From NCBI GenBank assembly GCA_002348385.1, contig DEBD01000018.1:59839-102942 (forward strand): DNA of 43,104 nt, written 5' to 3'. Under the pieces are notes generated by a model. That model was given only the letters and a program-made list of their open reading frames with translations, was not told the origin of the DNA and searched no databases. Origin of the DNA: Gammaproteobacteria bacterium UBA2965. GTDB lineage: Bacteria; Pseudomonadota; Gammaproteobacteria; Pseudomonadales; Azotimanducaceae. Within the stretch, counting starts at the first letter, position 1; each line of letters opens with the position of its first letter. Positions 41,852 to 43,104 of this stretch are shown in pieces. A program made the translations under genes and the position numbers.

Positions 41852-43104
41852 ATGAATCTCACCATCCGCATCCTCATCGGTATGGGGGCCGGCCTGCTCC
41901 TGGGTTCGGCGGTCCAGCTCACCGGAGTGGATGCGGAGCATTGGCTCAAATCCTTTCTCATCGGCGGCGTCATAGACGCCGGCGGTCAAATCTTCATTCG
42001 CAGCCTGCAGCTGTTGGTAGTGCCCCTGGTGCTGGTTTCCCTGGTGTGCGGCGCGTCCAGCTTGGGCCATACCGGCAATATGGGTCGGGTAGCCGGCAAG
42101 TCGGTGGGCCTCTACCTGCTCACCACGGCCACCGCCATCACCATCGCACTGATGCTGGCCTTGTTCATTCAGCCTGGGGTGGGGGTTACCACGGCCGGGC
42201 TGGAGTCCGCGTTCACGCCCAGAGAACCGGAGCCAATCAAGGACACGCTCATCAACATCTTCCCCACCAACCCGGTGGCGGCCATGGCTCAGGGCAACAT
42301 GCTGCAGATCATCGTGTTTGCGCTGCTGCTGGGGGTGGCGCTGTCTAAGTCCGGGGCGGCGGGCAGCCGCGTGGCCAGTGTATTTCAGGACCTCAACGAA
42401 GTGCTGATGCGCCTGATCACCATGCTCATCAAGCTAGCGCCCATCGGCGTGTTCTGCCTTATGGCGCGCCTGTTCACCACGGTGGGGTTCGAAGAGATTG
42501 CCAAGCTGGTGACCTACTTCTTTACCGTGGTGCTGGCGCTCCTGATTCACGGCTCCGTCGTATATCCCACGCTGCTGGTACTTTTCGCACGCGTGAATCC
42601 CCTGCGCTTTTTCACGAAGATGCGCGAGCCCATGCTGGTGGCGTTCAGCACTTCGTCAAGCGGCGCCACCCTGCCGGTGACCCTGCGCACCGTGGAGGAG
42701 CGGATCGGCGTGAAGAACGAGGTTGCCGCCTTTGTGGTGCCCCTGGGTGCCACGATCAACATGGACGGCACTGCCATCATGCAGGGTGTGGCTACGGTGT
42801 TCATCGCTCAGCTCTACGGCATCGACCTGGGCCTGGCCGACTACCTCATGGTGATACTCACGGCCACGCTGGCTTCGGTGGGTACCGCCGGGGTGCCTGG
42901 CGTGGGGATGATCATGCTGGTCATGGTGCTCAACCAGGTAGGGCTGCCGGTGGAGGGCATCATGTTCATCTTGGGGGTGGACCGGTTGCTGGACATGATG
43001 CGCACCGCCGTCAACGTGTCGGGCGACGGCATGGTCTCCACGGTGGTGGCAAAAAGCGAGGACAACCTGGATATGGCCGTGTTTGCAGACCCGGACGCCG
43101 GCCG
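41852..43104 (+). CDS. Dicarboxylate/amino-acid:cation symporter, 3' end missing
   Basis: Member of the DAACS (glutamate/aspartate:cation symporter) family; the frame runs from ATG 41852 to the window end, about 417 codons, with no stop. It shows the re-entrant loop serines STSSSGATLP near residue 265, the cation-binding NMDGTA near 303, and the second hairpin ASVGTAGVPGVG. About eight membrane helices are expected. It starts 27 nt after the rubredoxin stop on the same strand. The substrate (Glu, Asp, or C4-dicarboxylate) cannot be settled from sequence. Confidence 0.94.
   Translation, partial: MNLTIRILIGMGAGLLLGSAVQLTGVDAEHWLKSFLIGGVIDAGGQIFIRSLQLLVVPLVLVSLVCGASSLGHTGNMGRVAGKSVGLYLLTTATAITIALMLALFIQPGVGVTTAGLESAFTPREPEPIKDTLINIFPTNPVAAMAQGNMLQIIVFALLLGVALSKSGAAGSRVASVFQDLNEVLMRLITMLIKLAPIGVFCLMARLFTTVGFEEIAKLVTYFFTVVLALLIHGSVVYPTLLVLFARVNPLRFFTKMREPMLVAFSTSSSGATLPVTLRTVEERIGVKNEVAAFVVPLGATINMDGTAIMQGVATVFIAQLYGIDLGLADYLMVILTATLASVGTAGVPGVGMIMLVMVLNQVGLPVEGIMFILGVDRLLDMMRTAVNVSGDGMVSTVVAKSEDNLDMAVFADPDAG

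Noticed and set aside
1..43104. CRISPR arrays, insertion sequences, prophage genes, tRNA or rRNA genes
   Set aside because: Reading through the window I saw no regularly spaced repeats, transposase or phage proteins, and no tRNA- or rRNA-like sequence; almost all DNA is used by housekeeping genes.

Overview
The window is a GC-rich stretch of a gammaproteobacterial chromosome spanning the replication origin. The evidence is the gene order dnaA-dnaN-recF-gyrB on the minus strand, facing away from rpmH-rnpA-yidD-yidC-mnmE-mnmG-rsmG-parA-parB and the F1Fo ATP synthase operon on the plus strand, with glmU after it. Protein sequences and lengths fit the class: an 802-residue GyrB of the long type, a 44-residue L34, and LPS genes (gmhB, an LpxL-type acyltransferase). 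The left arm also resembles the pseudomonad layout (LysM protein, def, fmt, rsmB, trkA, then lpxL-like, tag, gmhB, plsC, gyrB). I cannot name a genus. Almost all of the window is housekeeping sequence. I found no CRISPR array, insertion sequence, prophage, tRNA or rRNA.

Layout. 1-1259 (minus): the probable start of a gene cut by the window edge (dprA by position only), then a secreted LysM protein. 1505-7084 (plus): def-fmt-rsmB-trkA-trkH, covering N-terminal formyl removal, initiator tRNA formylation, 16S rRNA m5C methylation and K+ uptake. 7081-8551 (minus): tag and a lipid A-type acyltransferase. 8613-9868 (plus): gmhB-plsC. 9892-15928 (minus): gyrB, recF, dnaN, dnaA. 15929-16519: non-coding, the best candidate for oriC, with one perfect DnaA box, a near-match box, small repeats, an AT-rich block and a near-consensus sigma70 promoter for rpmH. 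16520-24599 (plus): ribosome/RNase P/membrane insertion/tRNA modification genes and parAB. 24642-31701: atp promoter and atpIBEFHAGDC. 31826-35532: glmU and uvrD. 35590-41546: the only accessory-looking part. It holds a TRAP solute-binding lipoprotein and a crotonase-family protein on plus, facing an amidohydrolase, the two TRAP membrane subunits and ubiA on minus. 41657-43104: rubredoxin and a dicarboxylate/amino-acid:cation symporter cut by the window end.

Most notable signals outside plain gene calling: two parS-like palindromes lie inside recF, about 11 kb from parAB and about 3-4 kb from oriC, and both use codons for Phe-His-Val. The rnpA reading frame has no usable start codon downstream of rpmH, so it must start inside rpmH. 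glyQ/glyS are missing from their usual slot between tag and gmhB, and glmS does not follow glmU. The TRAP transporter is split across two convergent units, and its binding protein looks like a lipoprotein. The adjacent crotonase lacks both canonical catalytic glutamates. I do not see a clearly novel multi-gene system. The TRAP/amidohydrolase/crotonase module is the best candidate for an uncharacterised catabolic function.
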